Shown: piece after piece, positions 31,972-32,054 of the stretch | How positions within the stretch are numbered: the first letter of the stretch is position 1 | Layout: each line of letters begins with the position of its first letter | Origin: Avimuribaculum sp964395975 | GTDB taxonomy: Bacteria; Bacteroidota; Bacteroidia; Bacteroidales; Muribaculaceae | Direction of reading: 5' to 3' | Assembly (NCBI GenBank): GCA_964395975.1 | Contig: CAYNBZ010000023.1 | Location: 1 to 32,054, forward strand | Length of the DNA: 32,054 nt | Program-made: the position numbers and the translations under genes | Notes under the pieces: model-generated | The model's input: the letters and a program-made list of their open reading frames with translations, nothing else | Databases searched by the model: none | Told to the model about the DNA's origin: nothing

Positions 31972-32054
31972 TTTATAAACCACTGTTTATCTGTATATTA
32001 TAACGTGAGTTCGATATAAGCGAATAAATATATTGCTGAGAAATAGGAACATAG

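Larger units (their letters stand above)
31482..32054. other. Region without a gene at the right end
   Basis: No convincing coding frame. It holds the orphan promoter copy, a weaker TATATTTG at 31601-31608, inverted repeats that could fold an RNA (31643-31754), a 9-bp stem (31798-31806/31822-31830), the right 30-bp repeat and a 15-bp palindrome at 31937-31971. Confidence 0.5.

Noticed and set aside
31750..32054. Search for an amber suppressor tRNA at the right end, including the GAGTTCGAT stretch near 32008
   Set aside because: The T-loop-like string lacks a five-base-pair T stem, and no acceptor or anticodon stem with CTA could be paired around it.

Overview
The window looks like a gut-type Bacteroidales chromosome, possibly Muribaculaceae or a relative. 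Supporting signs are genes without Shine-Dalgarno sites, promoters of the Bacteroidetes TAnnTTTG type, type IX secretion (T9SS) C-terminal tails, DUF4835 and DUF5606 proteins, and the Bacteroidetes gene orders nusB-yajC-ybbR-coaE and dnaN-exonuclease-coaBC-DUF4835-recN. The family assignment is inference.

Layout. Positions 1-240 hold the frameshifted 3' end of a secreted-protein gene. Its near-identical inverted partner is the 3' end of the intact gene at 4830-6206. Between these arms lie a ROK-family sugar kinase (456-1448, minus) and a three-gene plus-strand cluster (1784-4652): a steroid 5-alpha-reductase-like membrane enzyme, an Old Yellow Enzyme-type flavoprotein and a short-chain dehydrogenase. 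This is the composition of known gut steroid/bile-acid reducing clusters. A tRNA-Met (6454-6527) and a scar of decayed gmd/fcl (GDP-fucose) genes follow, then a 1081-residue T9SS-exported protein (7375-10620).

Positions 10945-21139 are a minus-strand housekeeping block: DUF5606, coaE, ybbR-like, yajC, nusB, rlmB, recN, DUF4835, coaBC, a DnaQ-like exonuclease and dnaN. A C69-family dipeptidase and an Sfp-type phosphopantetheinyl transferase lie at 22133-24440. Between dnaN and the dipeptidase sits a decayed relative of a gene pair found in the island below.

The most unusual part is about 7.3 kb at 24504-31863, bounded by a 30-bp direct repeat (28/30 identical). Three large genes here (24655-26298, 26877-28988, 30389-31135) are each interrupted in frame only by TAG: 15 TAG codons and no TAA or TGA before the final TAA. 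TAG most likely reads as glutamine. One TAG completes a peptidoglycan-binding motif as LQQQLKDLGYYDDKIDG, and another aligns with a CAA codon in the decayed paralogue near 22 kb. The resident genes nevertheless use TAG as a normal stop (dnaN, coaE, the ROK kinase, the transferase and the 5-alpha-reductase-like gene), and I found no suppressor tRNA in the window.

Each recoded gene starts from a near-identical extended promoter, begins ATGAGC, has its first TAG within 20 codons, and is followed by one or two small, TAG-free, mostly membrane-protein genes. A RepL-like replication initiator with 21-bp iterons lies among the cassettes. My reading, as inference, is a plasmid- or satellite-like element whose large proteins can be made only when an amber suppressor is supplied, for example by a TAG-recoding phage. 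They could be satellite cargo or toxins of a suppressor-triggered defence.
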